From: Segetibacter koreensis DSM 18137
Lineage (GTDB): Bacteria > Bacteroidota > Bacteroidia > Chitinophagales > Chitinophagaceae
NCBI RefSeq assembly: GCF_000374045.1
Contig: NZ_KB893326.1
Span: 327,800 to 391,799 of the forward strand
Reading direction: 5' to 3'
DNA: 64,000 nucleotides
In this document: piece after piece, positions 27,090-37,202 of the stretch
Layout: each line of letters starts with the position of its first letter
Position numbering within the stretch: the stretch's first letter is position 1
Translations under genes and position numbers: made by a program
Notes under the pieces: model-generated
Told to the model about the DNA's origin: nothing
What the model saw: only the letters and a program-made list of their open reading frames with translations
Database searches by the model: none

Positions 27090-29924
27090 ATGAGAACAAT
27101 TTTAGCTATTGTAACTATTGTATTTTTTTTTAATTTATCAGCCAAGGCTCAATTTTCAAATTATTATTCTGCCGGAAATTGGTCAGCTTCATCAACATCT
27201 AACGGAACAGTTGATTCTTCTAATAAGCCAACTAGTGTTAAAATAGTTGGAAGTGACGGTAATAAGGTCAATGCAATCACAAGTTTTACTATGCCCTCCC
27301 TTGCTACTGGTAGCTGGTCTTTTACCTGGAATTATTCTACTACTGATGATCCTAGTACAGATCAGGCATACGTTTCAATCAATGGCGTACGTAGTTTATT
27401 AACATCTGATGTAGGAGGGCAAATACAATCGGGTAACTATACCGGAGTAATTAATGCTGGTGATGTTTTTGGGTGGGGGATTGACGCAACCGATGATTGT
27501 TGCGGTAATGGTATCCTTACTATTTCAAATTTTGTTCCTCCTGGTGGAGTGTTGCAAAAAAGTACTAACGCAAACCTGTCTGCTCTTTCCCTTAGTGCTG
27601 CAACTTTAGCGCCTGCCTTTGCTTCAGCTACAACAGGTTACTCAGCTTCTGTTTCTAATACTACCAGTTCAATAACTGTTAAACCTACAGTTGCAGATGC
27701 AACAGCTACTGTTACAGTTAATGGGGTAGTAGTAACAAGCGGAAATGCTTCAGGAGCTATTGCATTAAATGTCGGAAGCAATACAATTACAACTGCAGTC
27801 ACAGCAGGGGATGGAACAACAACGAAGACGTACACCATTACTGTTACAAGGGCAGCATCCTCTAATGCCAACCTTTCTAATTTGTCTATAAGTAGTGGAA
27901 CCCTTACGCCCGTATTCGCAAGCGGAACAACTTCATATACTGCTTCAGTTGCAAATAGTATAACATCAGTTTCGCTTACACCTACAGTTGCAGATGCAAC
28001 AGCTACTGTTACAGTTAATGGGGTAGTAGTAACAAGCGGAAATGCTTCAGGAGCTATTGCATTAAATGTCGGAAGCAATACAATTACAACTGCAGTCACA
28101 GCAGGGGATGGAACAACAACGAAGACGTATACCATTACTGTTATAAGGGCAGCATCCTCTAATGCCAACCTTTCTAATTTGTCTATAAGCAGTGGAACAC
28201 TTGCGCCTGTCTTTACAAGTGGAACAACTTCATATACTGCTTCAGTTGCAAATAGTGTAACATCGCTTACGATAACTCCTACAGTTTCTGATGCAACAGC
28301 TACTGTTACAGTTAATGGGGTAGCGGTAACAAGCGGAAATGCTTCAGGAGCTATTGCATTGAATGTAGGAAGCAATACAATTACAACTGCAGTTACAGCA
28401 GGGGATGGAACAACAACGAAGACTTATACCATTACTGTTACAAGGGCAGCATCCTCTAATGCCAACCTTTCTAATTTGTCTATAAGTAGTGGAACCCTTA
28501 CGCCCATTTTCGCAAGCGGAACAACTTCATATACTGCTTCAGTTGCAAATAGTATAACATCGCTTACGATAACACCTACAGTTGCAGACGCAACAGCTAC
28601 TGTTACAGTAAATGAGACCGCAGTAACAAGCGGAAGTGCTTCATCAATTCCTTTAAGTGTTGGTAGCAATACAATTGCTGTAGTGGTCTCATCTCAGGAT
28701 GGAACTAAAAATACATACACGCTTACGATAACACGAGAAATAAGTACGCCATCTGTTCCAAATCTAACCAAAAGTACAGATTTAGGTATGAGCGATACAG
28801 ATAATATAACAAGTAACAGTACTCCTGTCTTTGTAGGATCTGCAGATCCTGATGCAACCATATTTTTGTATGACGGAAGCTTGGAAATTGGCTCTGCTAT
28901 AGCAGATAATTCTGGAGCTTGGGCTATAACTACGTCTGAACTTGGCGATGGAATTCATTTGATAACATCAAAAGCAACACTAAATGGATTGGAAAGTGAA
29001 TTGAGTAATGCATTGTCTGTGACAATTGATAAAGAGGCCCCAGCAGTAAATCTAATAAGCAGGCTAAATCCTGATACTACAACTACAACCGCAACAACAA
29101 TTGCTTATCGAATAACTTTTTCTGAAAAAGTAAGTGAAATCACTGTCAGTGATCTAACCTTAACAACTTCGGGTTTGGTTTCCGGTATTATATCTTCTGT
29201 ATCATCTGACACCGGAACCGTTATAGACGTAACAGTAAGTAATATAGAAGGCGAAGGTCAACTAGGTCTTAAAGTTAATGACAATACAGGCATTACAGAT
29301 ATAGCGGGAAATACAGCCTTAGGTAGCTATACAAACAGCGAAGAATATACGATAGTTGCGTCCAGCACACTGCCTGTTACGTTGACTGATTTTAAAGCTT
29401 ATGGAAAGGGAAATGAGGTGCAGGTTACATGGAAAGCTACCGCTGAAATCAACGTTAAAAGGTATGAAATTGAAAAAAGTGCAGGCGGGAGAAGTTTTAT
29501 GAAAGCGGGAGAAGTTTTATCACGCGAAAATGGTATCAGTACTATTTACAAATGGACAGATAATCATCCTGAGCATGGAAATAATTTCTATAAATTGAAA
29601 ATCATAGATAAGGATGGTACAGCAAAATATAGTGAGACTAGACTAGTTGTTTTCAATGATGATGCAAATTATCTAAAAGTTAACCCCAACCCTGTTACAG
29701 ACAAAACACTTAAACTTACAATGGGTAACATGGCACCAGGAAAGTACGAGTTGGCTTTATATGACAATAAAGGGCAAAGAGTGTTTAGTAGCTCAATTGA
29801 CCATAATGGTGAAAGTGCAGCCAAAATTATCCAGCTACCTACATTGCTAACAACAGGCATTTATAACCTTCATCTTTCTAACCATAATTTGGTAATAAAT
29901 AAAGTGATAATAATAATGAAATAA
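27090..29924 (+). CDS. Secreted cadherin-like repeat protein with type IX sorting domain
   Basis: A 944-residue exported protein: signal peptide (to about 20, SAKAQ), an N-terminal beta domain (about 21-155), four cadherin-like beta-sandwich repeats of 99 residues (about 159-551, each NANLS.LS.....TPT..A.ATVTVNG), a bacterial Ig-like domain (about 555-650), another Ig-like domain with the pattern [15 protein letters not shown] (about 651-755), a fibronectin-like segment ([21 protein letters not shown]) and a type A T9SS sorting domain ([13 protein letters not shown] to the end). It is likely a cell-surface or secreted adhesin or structural protein. No enzymatic motif is visible. A strong terminator follows. 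Confidence 0.85.
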   Translation: MRTILAIVTIVFFFNLSAKAQFSNYYSAGNWSASSTSNGTVDSSNKPTSVKIVGSDGNKVNAITSFTMPSLATGSWSFTWNYSTTDDPSTDQAYVSINGVRSLLTSDVGGQIQSGNYTGVINAGDVFGWGIDATDDCCGNGILTISNFVPPGGVLQKSTNANLSALSLSAATLAPAFASATTGYSASVSNTTSSITVKPTVADATATVTVNGVVVTSGNASGAIALNVGSNTITTAVTAGDGTTTKTYTITVTRAASSNANLSNLSISSGTLTPVFASGTTSYTASVANSITSVSLTPTVADATATVTVNGVVVTSGNASGAIALNVGSNTITTAVTAGDGTTTKTYTITVIRAASSNANLSNLSISSGTLAPVFTSGTTSYTASVANSVTSLTITPTVSDATATVTVNGVAVTSGNASGAIALNVGSNTITTAVTAGDGTTTKTYTITVTRAASSNANLSNLSISSGTLTPIFASGTTSYTASVANSITSLTITPTVADATATVTVNETAVTSGSASSIPLSVGSNTIAVVVSSQDGTKNTYTLTITREISTPSVPNLTKSTDLGMSDTDNITSNSTPVFVGSADPDATIFLYDGSLEIGSAIADNSGAWAITTSELGDGIHLITSKATLNGLESELSNALSVTIDKEAPAVNLISRLNPDTTTTTATTIAYRITFSEKVSEITVSDLTLTTSGLVSGIISSVSSDTGTVIDVTVSNIEGEGQLGLKVNDNTGITDIAGNTALGSYTNSEEYTIVASSTLPVTLTDFKAYGKGNEVQVTWKATAEINVKRYEIEKSAGGRSFMKAGEVLSRENGISTIYKWTDNHPEHGNNFYKLKIIDKDGTAKYSETRLVVFNDDANYLKVNPNPVTDKTLKLTMGNMAPGKYELALYDNKGQRVFSSSIDHNGESAAKIIQLPTLLTTGIYNLHLSNHNLVINKVIIIMK
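27564..28742 (+). repeat. Four tandem 297-bp coding repeats
   Basis: Units begin at about 27564, 27861, 28158 and 28455. The marker GGCAGCATCC at the unit ends occurs at 27851, 28148 and 28445, giving an exact 297-base (99-codon) period. Units 2-4 share long identical DNA stretches, unit 1 and the end of unit 4 have diverged. Near-identity at DNA level points to recent expansion or gene conversion. Confidence 0.9.
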
Positions 29925-29942
29925 CATTTTTTTAAAAGTTTG

Positions 29943-29976
29943 AAAAAGAGGATGTTTTAAAATACATCCTCTTTTT
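29943..29976 (+). terminator. Intrinsic terminator after the repeat protein
   Basis: AAAAGAGGATGT pairs with ACATCCTCTTTT around an 8-base AT-rich loop, and the right arm runs into six T residues. Confidence 0.88.
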
Positions 29977-30283
29977 TCAAAAATATTTCATTGTTTTTCC
30001 ATAATCGTCGGGAGTTTTAGAGTAGAATGTTCCAGGTTTTTTGATACCAGGCTATAGAGAATAAAAAAAATCTTTAGGTCATTGCTGTATAATTGTTTAC
30101 TTTTTTTAATGCTATTAAACGTACCCCATAAAGGCATAAATAGTCGTGTAAAAAGCTTTGCCGCAAAATAATGTGGCAGACGTAGGAATTACAATAATCT
30201 ATCTGAGTGGCGTTGGATAGTCAGCCTTCAAAAAAGAGAAAAGAACTTCATTTATCATTAATAAAAAATAAAAACGAGCAGGT
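29977..30283. other. Spacer before the PAS kinase gene
   Basis: About 307 bases, AT-rich, without an open frame of interest. It presumably carries the promoter of the histidine kinase gene at 30284; I see no clear consensus. Confidence 0.4.
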
Positions 30284-31561
30284 ATGTTTAATAAATTATT
30301 AAATGGACTGGTACCTGATTTTTTCGCGAAATATAAAAGAGTGGCTTTTGGAAACTTAAGGTTTTTAAAAGATGTAAATAATTATCACGTTGGTTTTCAA
30401 AAAGCTCGCCCTCTCGTAAGAGATGTTTGTGACAACGAGATACAGGAGTTGAAACTTAAATTAAGAAGTGAAGCAGATGATTTGAAGAAAGCACACAACG
30501 AATTTGGGAGAATTTTAAACAGTGTAAATCATGGCTTTTTTTCACGCAATATGATTATTAATAATTATACTTATTTGTCTCTTGCGTGCGAAAAAATATA
30601 CGGATATACTTCCGAAGAATTTTTTAAAAACAGTCGTCTTTGGTACGAAGTGATACTTCCTGAAGACAGAGGGGTTGTGGAAAAGGATGACGAGAGGCTT
30701 AATGAGAAAGAAGAAGTATACACACAATATCGCATAATTCGTAAAGACAAAAGTATACGATGGATTGAAGTGACGATAGTGCCATTTTTTAAAGATGAAA
30801 AGTTAATCAGGGTAGATGGTGTTGTAAACGACATAACTGAACGTAAACGGGTAGAGGCGGAACGAGAAATGTTGTTAAAAGAAATGACCAAAAACAATGC
30901 AGACCTCAAACAATTTTCTTATATTACTTCGCATAACCTGAGGTCGCCTTTATCTAACATAAGAGGTATTCTCAGCTTATTTGATTTTCCGCAGGAGGAT
31001 TTGCATAACCTGCAAATGTTGGAAATGCTGAAAGTTTCTGTTGAACAATTAAATAAAACTATTGATGATATTTCTCAGATATTAGTTATTAAAAATAATG
31101 TAAATCCACAACTTACAAGCATTAATTTAAAAGAGTTCTTCAACCAGGTAATTCAAATTTTTAGCAATGCATTAAATGAAATGGGAGGGGAAGTACTCAC
31201 AGATTTTAAATCTCCTTCTGTAGTCCTCAATAAAATCTATCTCGAAAGCATTTTTATTAATCTTATTTCAAATGCTATAAAGTATCATTCACCTGATCGA
31301 AAGCTTATAATAATTATAGAAAGCAGCTATGATGAAAACGGAAATTTTAAAATTAGGTTTAGTGATAATGGTACCGGCATAGATTTAAACCGACATAAGG
31401 ACAAGGTCTTCGGTTTGTACCAGCGATTTCATGAGAATATCGAGGGGCAAGGTTTGGGGTTGTTTATTATGAAATCGCAAATAGAAGCTATTGGGGGAAA
31501 AATAGTTATAGAAAGTGAACCGGGACAAGGAACACATTTCTTCCTGACATTCATTCAATAA
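30284..31561 (+). CDS. Cytoplasmic PAS-domain sensor histidine kinase
   Basis: A 425-residue kinase without membrane helices. An N-terminal coiled-coil-like stretch (about 45-75) leads to a PAS domain with PAC motif (about 78-190; ILNSVNHGFF, YGYTSEEFF, VDGVVNDITERK), then a dimerisation/phosphoacceptor helix with H217 in TSHNLRSPLSNI, and a HATPase domain (N box NLISNAIKYH, G1 FSDNGTGID, G2 GQGLGLFIMK). It senses an intracellular signal and autophosphorylates. No response regulator gene adjoins it, so its partner is unknown. The block at 33-38 kb with receivers lies 1.5 kb away. Confidence 0.9.
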   Translation: MFNKLLNGLVPDFFAKYKRVAFGNLRFLKDVNNYHVGFQKARPLVRDVCDNEIQELKLKLRSEADDLKKAHNEFGRILNSVNHGFFSRNMIINNYTYLSLACEKIYGYTSEEFFKNSRLWYEVILPEDRGVVEKDDERLNEKEEVYTQYRIIRKDKSIRWIEVTIVPFFKDEKLIRVDGVVNDITERKRVEAEREMLLKEMTKNNADLKQFSYITSHNLRSPLSNIRGILSLFDFPQEDLHNLQMLEMLKVSVEQLNKTIDDISQILVIKNNVNPQLTSINLKEFFNQVIQIFSNALNEMGGEVLTDFKSPSVVLNKIYLESIFINLISNAIKYHSPDRKLIIIIESSYDENGNFKIRFSDNGTGIDLNRHKDKVFGLYQRFHENIEGQGLGLFIMKSQIEAIGGKIVIESEPGQGTHFFLTFIQ

Positions 31562-31821
31562 TTCTTTGCTCTAATATCGTTTCCCGAAAAAGGTAGGCTT
31601 ATGCCCGCTGATAAAGGAGTGATGAGGCGTCGCTAATATCGGTTCATTTGCATCAAACTCTTCATCATTGACTTTCTTAAATTAATTGAATATGGAGAAA
31701 GCTTTTAGGCAACATTAATTATTTTCTACATTGTGTTCTTTACAGCATAAAACTACCTATCCGGGATAATATTTTTAATACTTAATGCCACTTTTTTTCC
31801 CGGGAGATGCTTTCAGAAATC

Positions 31822-32076
31822 TTATTGATTGTTTGTTTTTTTTACTGGCCATATTTCAGCTACGTTTCCATTGATTTCTTTTCCATCAGGAAATTTAAAG
31901 TCATAGTTTCCAACTACACACGCTTTGTCTGCTTGAATTATCATCGCCTTAACCTGCATAGATGTAAAGACTTTTGAAAATCGATTAATCACTTCAATAT
32001 AGCCTTGTTTCCCAATTACCGGTTCTGTCTTTGTCATTTCGCCACCTATGTATTGAAAGTCGTCTGCTATTGCACT
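31822..32076 (-). pseudogene. 5'-truncated NTF2/SnoaL-like gene stump
   Basis: The minus-strand frame reads KSAIADDFQYIGGEMTKTE and continues through GYIEVINRFSKVF and YDFKFPDGKEINGNVAEIW to a stop at 31822. This is the C-terminal two thirds of a small NTF2-like protein (SnoaL type: ADD followed by a central helix and a final strand). A Met at 32037 exists but the domain clearly extends upstream of it; the true N-terminus is absent. The frame ends abruptly where a kinase fragment begins on the other strand. Confidence 0.6.
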
Positions 32077-32331
32077 TTTGAACCGTTAGTTTCAGTTACC
32101 ACAAAAAGATCAGGTGAAGAAGTACAAATTCGGGTAAGAGACAATGGATTGGGTATTCCTCAAAAAGCAGTTGATAAAATTTTTCAACCCTTTTTTACGA
32201 CTAAACCGGCTGGACAAGGAACGGGTTTGGGCTTGTCATTAAGCTATGATATTATAAAAGCACACGGAGGAGAAATTAGAGTAAGCACTAAAGAAGGTGA
32301 AGGATCGGAGTTTATAATTCAATTGAATTAA
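32077..32331 (+). pseudogene. C-terminal stump of a histidine kinase
   Basis: From FEPLVSV (32077) to the stop at 32329-32331, the frame encodes only the end of a HATPase domain (RVRDNGLGIPQKAVDKIFQP, then GQGTGLGLSLSYDIIKAHGG). It matches the C-terminal end of the kinase at 33745-34806 almost residue for residue. The phosphoacceptor His, N box and start are missing. The frame extends back to 32005, but that part is antisense to the NTF2-like stump. It is a third, dead copy of the kinase family that follows. Confidence 0.8.
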
Positions 32332-32852
32332 TACGGAGGCGAGGGGTTTAAATTAAAAGATTTGACTGCTGTAACTGATTTAGCTTCAATAAAACCAAAG
32401 GAAGGCTCAATTTTATTGCTAAAGCGATAACTTACATAATCAACATAGTTGCCTGCACGGTTCTTACATTTCCTTGGTGTTAAGATATAATCTTCTGAGC
32501 CATCTACATTGTGCTCTTGCATAGTTAACAAATCCAGGTATAAATGTCCTTTTTCTAAATTCTTAAAGCGCCGCGCAGGTTGGTTTGTCATTGGTATTAA
32601 CGTTATTAAACTTCCCAATTGGTTTTGATCTTTATCCTTTGCATATCCTTCCAAAGAATAAATATTATCTTCTAATTGTACAAATGTGAAGTCAAAGTAT
32701 GAAAACTCCGGGTAAGTATTAAGAATGCCGCTTACTAAATTACCTTTTAGAGTTACAATCGAATATTTGTTTATTTCACCTTGTGCAAATGAGGTAATGA
32801 CTGCCAACAATAAAAGTACAGTAAGCCCTGTACTTGTTGTTTTTTTATTCAT
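32328..32852 (-). CDS. Secreted protein of unknown function
   Basis: A 174-residue protein with a Sec signal peptide (to about residue 23, ITSFAQ). The mature part is beta-rich (YSIVTLKGNLVSGIL, FTFVQLEDNIYSLEGYA, PRKCKNRAGNYVDYVSYRF) and has one Cys. No family is recognised. Its last four bases overlap the kinase stump on the opposite strand. The upstream region to 33077 is very AT-rich and is shared with the divergent signalling block. Confidence 0.6.
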   Translation of the reverse strand: MNKKTTSTGLTVLLLLAVITSFAQGEINKYSIVTLKGNLVSGILNTYPEFSYFDFTFVQLEDNIYSLEGYAKDKDQNQLGSLITLIPMTNQPARRFKNLEKGHLYLDLLTMQEHNVDGSEDYILTPRKCKNRAGNYVDYVSYRFSNKIEPSFGFIEAKSVTAVKSFNLNPSPPY

Positions 32853-33077
32853 AATAAGTATTTAAGGGTAAAACCTTTTGAAAAAAAACTGGTGATAGAA
32901 TATTTACTGTGCATTTTGTACACTTTAAAGTCATAGTAAAAAATGTATTTTTAATTGCAAATACAAAAACTATAAATAAAAATGTACCGAAACATTAAAA
33001 TTAAAAAAAATAACGGCTATTTTTCAAAATACTTGCAGATAAATCAATTATATTTTCAAAAGTTTTCGCCCTAGCTT

Positions 33078-33764
33078 ATGAAACTCTTAAACCTCCATGG
33101 GCTTTTTCAATTACTTTTAGACTGGTCTGAAGTTTGGGCGATAGTTATACCATTATTTATAGTATTAATAGTAAGAAGAAAGCAACCTTTTTTTCTCAAG
33201 CCTGTAATTGTATACTTATGGGCAGCTCTCATAATAAATGTATTAGCAGATCTAATTGCAGACTTCAAATCATTCTTACCACATTGGGCTCAAAGTAACA
33301 ATCCGTTATATAATATACATTCTATCGCCAGGTTTGTATGCTTCAGTTATTTTTTTATTTCAATTAAAAAATCTCAAATAACTTTTTTAAAAAAACTTAT
33401 CCCTTTCTTATTGGCTGTATTTACAATAATCAACTTTTCATTTTTTGAGAATTTTTTTAATCCTATACACCTTAGTGGCAATTTATTAACAATAGAATCG
33501 TATCTTTTACTTATCTACTGCATGCAGTATTATCTCTCGCAGTTGCGTGATGAAGTTGAGAGAATTTCAAGTGGAAAAGAGTTCTGGATAGTTACAGGGC
33601 TTAGTATTTATGTAGTAATTAATTTTTTTCTCTTCCTATTTTATGAACCAATGATAAAGGGAAGCCCGGCATTGGCAGCTCAAATGTGGAATGTTCACAA
33701 TATTGCTTACATCATTTTTTGTATTCTAATAGCTAAAGCGTTTTATGCAACTGATAGCAATTGA
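33078..33764 (+). CDS. Polytopic membrane protein, likely sensor partner of the following kinase
   Basis: A 228-residue protein with about seven hydrophobic segments and no long soluble domain. I do not recognise a named family, though the layout resembles seven-helix sensing modules. Its last 20 bases overlap the start of the histidine kinase gene at 33745 in another frame, so the two are translationally coupled. Because that kinase has only one membrane helix and no input domain, this protein may provide signal input. It is the first gene of the signalling block, preceded by a 225-base AT-rich spacer. Confidence 0.65.
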   Translation: MKLLNLHGLFQLLLDWSEVWAIVIPLFIVLIVRRKQPFFLKPVIVYLWAALIINVLADLIADFKSFLPHWAQSNNPLYNIHSIARFVCFSYFFISIKKSQITFLKKLIPFLLAVFTIINFSFFENFFNPIHLSGNLLTIESYLLLIYCMQYYLSQLRDEVERISSGKEFWIVTGLSIYVVINFFLFLFYEPMIKGSPALAAQMWNVHNIAYIIFCILIAKAFYATDSN

Positions 33765-34806
33765 TATTGAATATCGGGTTATAATAGGAATTTCCGCAAT
33801 GGTAATACTATTCACAAGTTTTCTTGTATCATTCGTAATTACTCAACGCAAGAAACTTCAATATCATAAAGATCTGAATTTGCTTCATGAAGAACAGAAA
33901 AAAATTCTTACCGAGCAAAATGACTTATTAGAAAAGGGCGTGCAGCAAAGAACTGCACAATTATTCAAACAAAAAGAGGAACTGCAGACTACACTTACTA
34001 ATCTTAGGGCAGCGCAAGCCCAGTTGATACAATCAGAGAAAATGGCATCGCTTGGAGAACTTGCAGCAGGCATTGCTCATGAAATTCAAAACCCTTTAAA
34101 TTTTGTAAATAACTTTTCAGAAGTGAGTGCAGAATTGATTGAAGAATTAAAAGTTGAAAGGTCAAAAGTAAGAAGCGAAAGAGATGAAAAACTGGAAAAT
34201 GAACTGCTTAATGACATTTTACACAATCTTAAAAAGATTTCATTTCATGGAAAACGTGCTGATTCGATAGTGAAAGGAATGCTGCAACATGCAAGAACAA
34301 GCACAGGGCAAAAAGAACCCACCAACATTAATGCACTGGTAAATGAAACTTTTAGTTTAAGCTATCACGGATTTCGTGCTAAAGACAAATCTTTTAATGC
34401 AATGATTGAAACACATTTTGATGAAAGCATAGGTACGATAGAAGTAATTCCTCAAGACATTGGAAGGGTGTTATTAAACATATTTAATAATGCTTTTTAT
34501 TCTGTATTAGAAAAAAAGAAACAAGTTAATGCAGCTTTTGAACCCCTGGTTTCAGTTAAGACAGAGAGAGCAGGTGCAAAAATACGAATATGCGTAAGAG
34601 ATAACGGTTTAGGGATTCCTCAAAAAGTAATTGATAAAATTTTTCAACCTTTCTTTACTACCAAGCCAACAGGGCAAGGAACCGGACTAGGGTTATCACT
34701 CAGTTATGATATTATAAAAGCTCATGGTGGAGACATAAAGGTAAATACCCAGGAAGAAGAATTTACTGAATTTATAATTCAATTGCCATTGAAACAGAAT
34801 GTATAA
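33745..34806 (+). CDS. Membrane-anchored histidine kinase
   Basis: A 353-residue kinase with one membrane helix (about 10-31), a coiled coil (about 35-95; LHEEQKKILTEQNDLLEKGVQ, QTTLTNLRAAQAQLIQSEKM) and a kinase core: H112 in AAGIAHEIQNPLNF, N box in LNIFNNAFYSV, G1 in RDNGLGIPQ, G2 in GQGTGLGLSLSYDI. It lacks a sensory domain of its own. It overlaps the upstream membrane-protein gene and lies 12 bases before the TPR kinase, whose catalytic part is closely similar. The HEIQNPLNFVNNFSEV motif is typical of this Bacteroidota kinase group. Confidence 0.9.
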   Translation: MQLIAIDIEYRVIIGISAMVILFTSFLVSFVITQRKKLQYHKDLNLLHEEQKKILTEQNDLLEKGVQQRTAQLFKQKEELQTTLTNLRAAQAQLIQSEKMASLGELAAGIAHEIQNPLNFVNNFSEVSAELIEELKVERSKVRSERDEKLENELLNDILHNLKKISFHGKRADSIVKGMLQHARTSTGQKEPTNINALVNETFSLSYHGFRAKDKSFNAMIETHFDESIGTIEVIPQDIGRVLLNIFNNAFYSVLEKKKQVNAAFEPLVSVKTERAGAKIRICVRDNGLGIPQKVIDKIFQPFFTTKPTGQGTGLGLSLSYDIIKAHGGDIKVNTQEEEFTEFIIQLPLKQNV

Positions 34807-34818
34807 ATTGTGATAGAA

Positions 34819-36795
34819 ATGAAAAGTATTACTGCTCTGGTTTTGCTCATTCTTTCTTTTAAAATTGTTACTGCACAGCAAATGCTTATTGACAGTTTGA
34901 AAAAAGAATTGAGTACGGCCAAGTCTGATACCAACCGTGTATTGCTGCTTGCAGAACTTACAAAAGCATATTACCTCTTTAAACCAGATACAGCGATAAT
35001 GCTTGGACAGCAGGCTTATAATCTTTCTGAAAGTCTACATTATATAAGAGGAGAAGCTTTGTCACTTAATCGCATTGCTTCTGCCTACAGCACATTAGGC
35101 GACTACGCGAAATCGTTAACCCTTTTTACTAAGGCACTTGCAATCAGCCGCGAATTAAACGACTCTATCGGTATTACGCAAGCATATAACAATATTGGCG
35201 ATACTTATCTTACCCAAAAGGATTACACTAAGGCACTGAGTTATTTCAAAAAAGCCAATGGTGCAATAACACCGGCATTAAAGCCCTATCCAAGAATGAT
35301 TTATTTATTGAACATAGGCGAATGTTATTTGCGGATGAAGCAGTATGACTCAGCAAAATTTTATTTACAAAACACGTACAAAAAAGTTAAGGAGTTGCAA
35401 TTTAATGATTTGTACGGCGATTTCGAGCGTGACCTGGGCGAACTGGAAGCTGCCAAGAATAACCAGGATACAGCGCTCGACCATTTTCGCAAAAGCGTCA
35501 AATACTACGAAGAAATAGAAGATCAGCAGCATCTTAGTATGGTGTATTATACCATGGCAGACGCTTATCATAGACAAGGTCTTAAAGATTCTTCGATACT
35601 TTTTGCTAAAAAAGCGCTTTCTACGGCCCAGGCCGGTTCTTACAATCAAGGTATTCTCGATGCCAGTAAAAAACTTTCTGATTATTACGCAGAAAGCGAC
35701 GCGGCAGAGGCATTCAGATATCTTAAGTTGGCGACGGCAGCAAAGGATAGTTTATTTAGCCAGGAAAAAGTAAAGCAACTGCTGTCAATATCATTTGAAG
35801 AAAAACAGCGTGAACGGGAGATTGAGGCTGCGCGTACTGAAAGCCGAAACCAGGTTAAAGTGTTTGCTTTATTAGGGATATTGGCAGCATTCTTATTGCT
35901 GGCCATTATTCTTTATAGAAACAACTGGCAGAAACAAAAGGCAAATAGTCTTCTGAAACAGCAAAAGCAGAAAATTGAAAATACTTTATCAGAGCTGAAA
36001 GTCACTCAAGCCCAATTAATTCAATCAGAAAAAATGGCGTCTCTCGGTGAACTTACTGCTGGTATTGCCCATGAAATACAAAATCCGCTCAATTTCGTGA
36101 ATAATTTTTCTGAAGTAAGTATCGAATTAGCGCAGGAATTGAAGGAGGAAATCAATAAAACGCAGTTGCCGGCAGAAGAAAAAGAAACAATTGAAACCCT
36201 GGTAAATGATATAGTACAAAATCAGGAAAAAATAAACTATCATGGCCAACGTGCCGATGCCATTGTCAAGGGAATGTTGCAACATTCACGAGCCAGCACA
36301 GGCAAGAAGGAACCTACAGATATTAATGCCTTAGTAGATGAATATTTAAGACTAAGCTACCATGGACTAAGGGCAAAGAACAAATCTTTCAACTCAAATA
36401 TGAAAGCAGAATATGATACTACACTTTCCAAAATAAATATAATACCGCAGGATGTGGGCAGAGTGATACTAAATATATTTAATAATGCTTTTTACTCGGT
36501 AGCTGAAAAAAGGAAACTTAAAGACAATACATACGAACCAACAGTTTGGGTTAGAACGAAAAACGAGGGTGATAAAGTTATTATCGTAATTAGAGATAAC
36601 GGCACAGGTATACCGAAGAAGGTGCTTGATAAAATTTACCAGCCTTTTTTTAGTACCAAGCCAACCGGGGGTGGAACTGGTCTTGGGTTATCTATCAGTT
36701 ATGATATTATTACAAAAGTTCACAAGGGACAGATACATGTGGAAACAAAAGAAGGAGAATTTGCAGAATTTATTATTACAATTCCTTATAATTAG
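34819..36795 (+). CDS. TPR-containing sensor histidine kinase
   Basis: I choose ATG 34819 (the frame is open from GTG 34810) because it gives a clean signal peptide, ITALVLLILSFKIVTAQQ. The 658-residue product has periplasmic tetratricopeptide repeats (about 40-300; ALSLNRIASAYSTLGDYAKS, AYNNIGDTYLTQKDYTKA), one membrane helix (about 343-362), a coiled coil, and a kinase core with H418 in TAGIAHEIQNPLNF, N box NIFNNAFYSV and G boxes DNGTGIPKK and GGGTGLGLSISYDI. The core is paralogous to that of the preceding kinase. TPRs probably sense periplasmic protein or peptide partners. Two receiver genes follow. Confidence 0.92.
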   Translation: MKSITALVLLILSFKIVTAQQMLIDSLKKELSTAKSDTNRVLLLAELTKAYYLFKPDTAIMLGQQAYNLSESLHYIRGEALSLNRIASAYSTLGDYAKSLTLFTKALAISRELNDSIGITQAYNNIGDTYLTQKDYTKALSYFKKANGAITPALKPYPRMIYLLNIGECYLRMKQYDSAKFYLQNTYKKVKELQFNDLYGDFERDLGELEAAKNNQDTALDHFRKSVKYYEEIEDQQHLSMVYYTMADAYHRQGLKDSSILFAKKALSTAQAGSYNQGILDASKKLSDYYAESDAAEAFRYLKLATAAKDSLFSQEKVKQLLSISFEEKQREREIEAARTESRNQVKVFALLGILAAFLLLAIILYRNNWQKQKANSLLKQQKQKIENTLSELKVTQAQLIQSEKMASLGELTAGIAHEIQNPLNFVNNFSEVSIELAQELKEEINKTQLPAEEKETIETLVNDIVQNQEKINYHGQRADAIVKGMLQHSRASTGKKEPTDINALVDEYLRLSYHGLRAKNKSFNSNMKAEYDTTLSKINIIPQDVGRVILNIFNNAFYSVAEKRKLKDNTYEPTVWVRTKNEGDKVIIVIRDNGTGIPKKVLDKIYQPFFSTKPTGGGTGLGLSISYDIITKVHKGQIHVETKEGEFAEFIITIPYN

Positions 36796-36827
36796 TTAAA
36801 TTAATACGTAAAAATAAATATCATTTA

Positions 36828-37202
36828 ATGAAGATTTTAGTCGTAGATGATGAGGCGGATATGCAAATGCTTTTTCAGCAACGTTTCCGTAAGGAGATAA
36901 AAAATCATATCGTTGACTTTGCTTTTGCAACCTCAGGCGAGGAAGCTTTAAATTATTTGCAAGTGCACTTTCACGAAGTGATACTAATTCTTTCTGATAT
37001 AAATATGCCTGGTATGAGTGGTTTTGAATTGCTAAAGGAGATAAAACGAAATTATTATAATCCACCTCCGGTAGTAATGATGATAACTGCTTACGGCGAC
37101 CAGGAAAACTATAACCAAGCAATGAGCCTTGGAGCAGATGATTTTTTGACCAAGCCGATTGATTTTAACCAGTTGAAAGAAAAGCTAAAAATAACCACTT
37201 GA
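36828..37202 (+). CDS. Single-domain response regulator
   Basis: A 124-residue stand-alone receiver. Acidic pair D7-D8, phosphoacceptor D57 in [11 protein letters not shown], conserved Thr in MMITAYGD and Lys in LTKPID are all present. It has no output domain, so it acts by protein contact or as a phosphate shuttle. Its stop codon overlaps the start of the receiver-cyclase gene by one base (TGATG), and the N-terminal sequences of the two receivers are similar, so they are probably a duplication. Confidence 0.93.
   Translation: MKILVVDDEADMQMLFQQRFRKEIKNHIVDFAFATSGEEALNYLQVHFHEVILILSDINMPGMSGFELLKEIKRNYYNPPPVVMMITAYGDQENYNQAMSLGADDFLTKPIDFNQLKEKLKITT

Noticed and set aside
27638-28669. Long minus-strand frames opposite the repeats
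   Set aside because: They mirror the repetitive plus-strand codons (VTVAVAS-type repeats) and have no start context; a shadow of the repeat gene.
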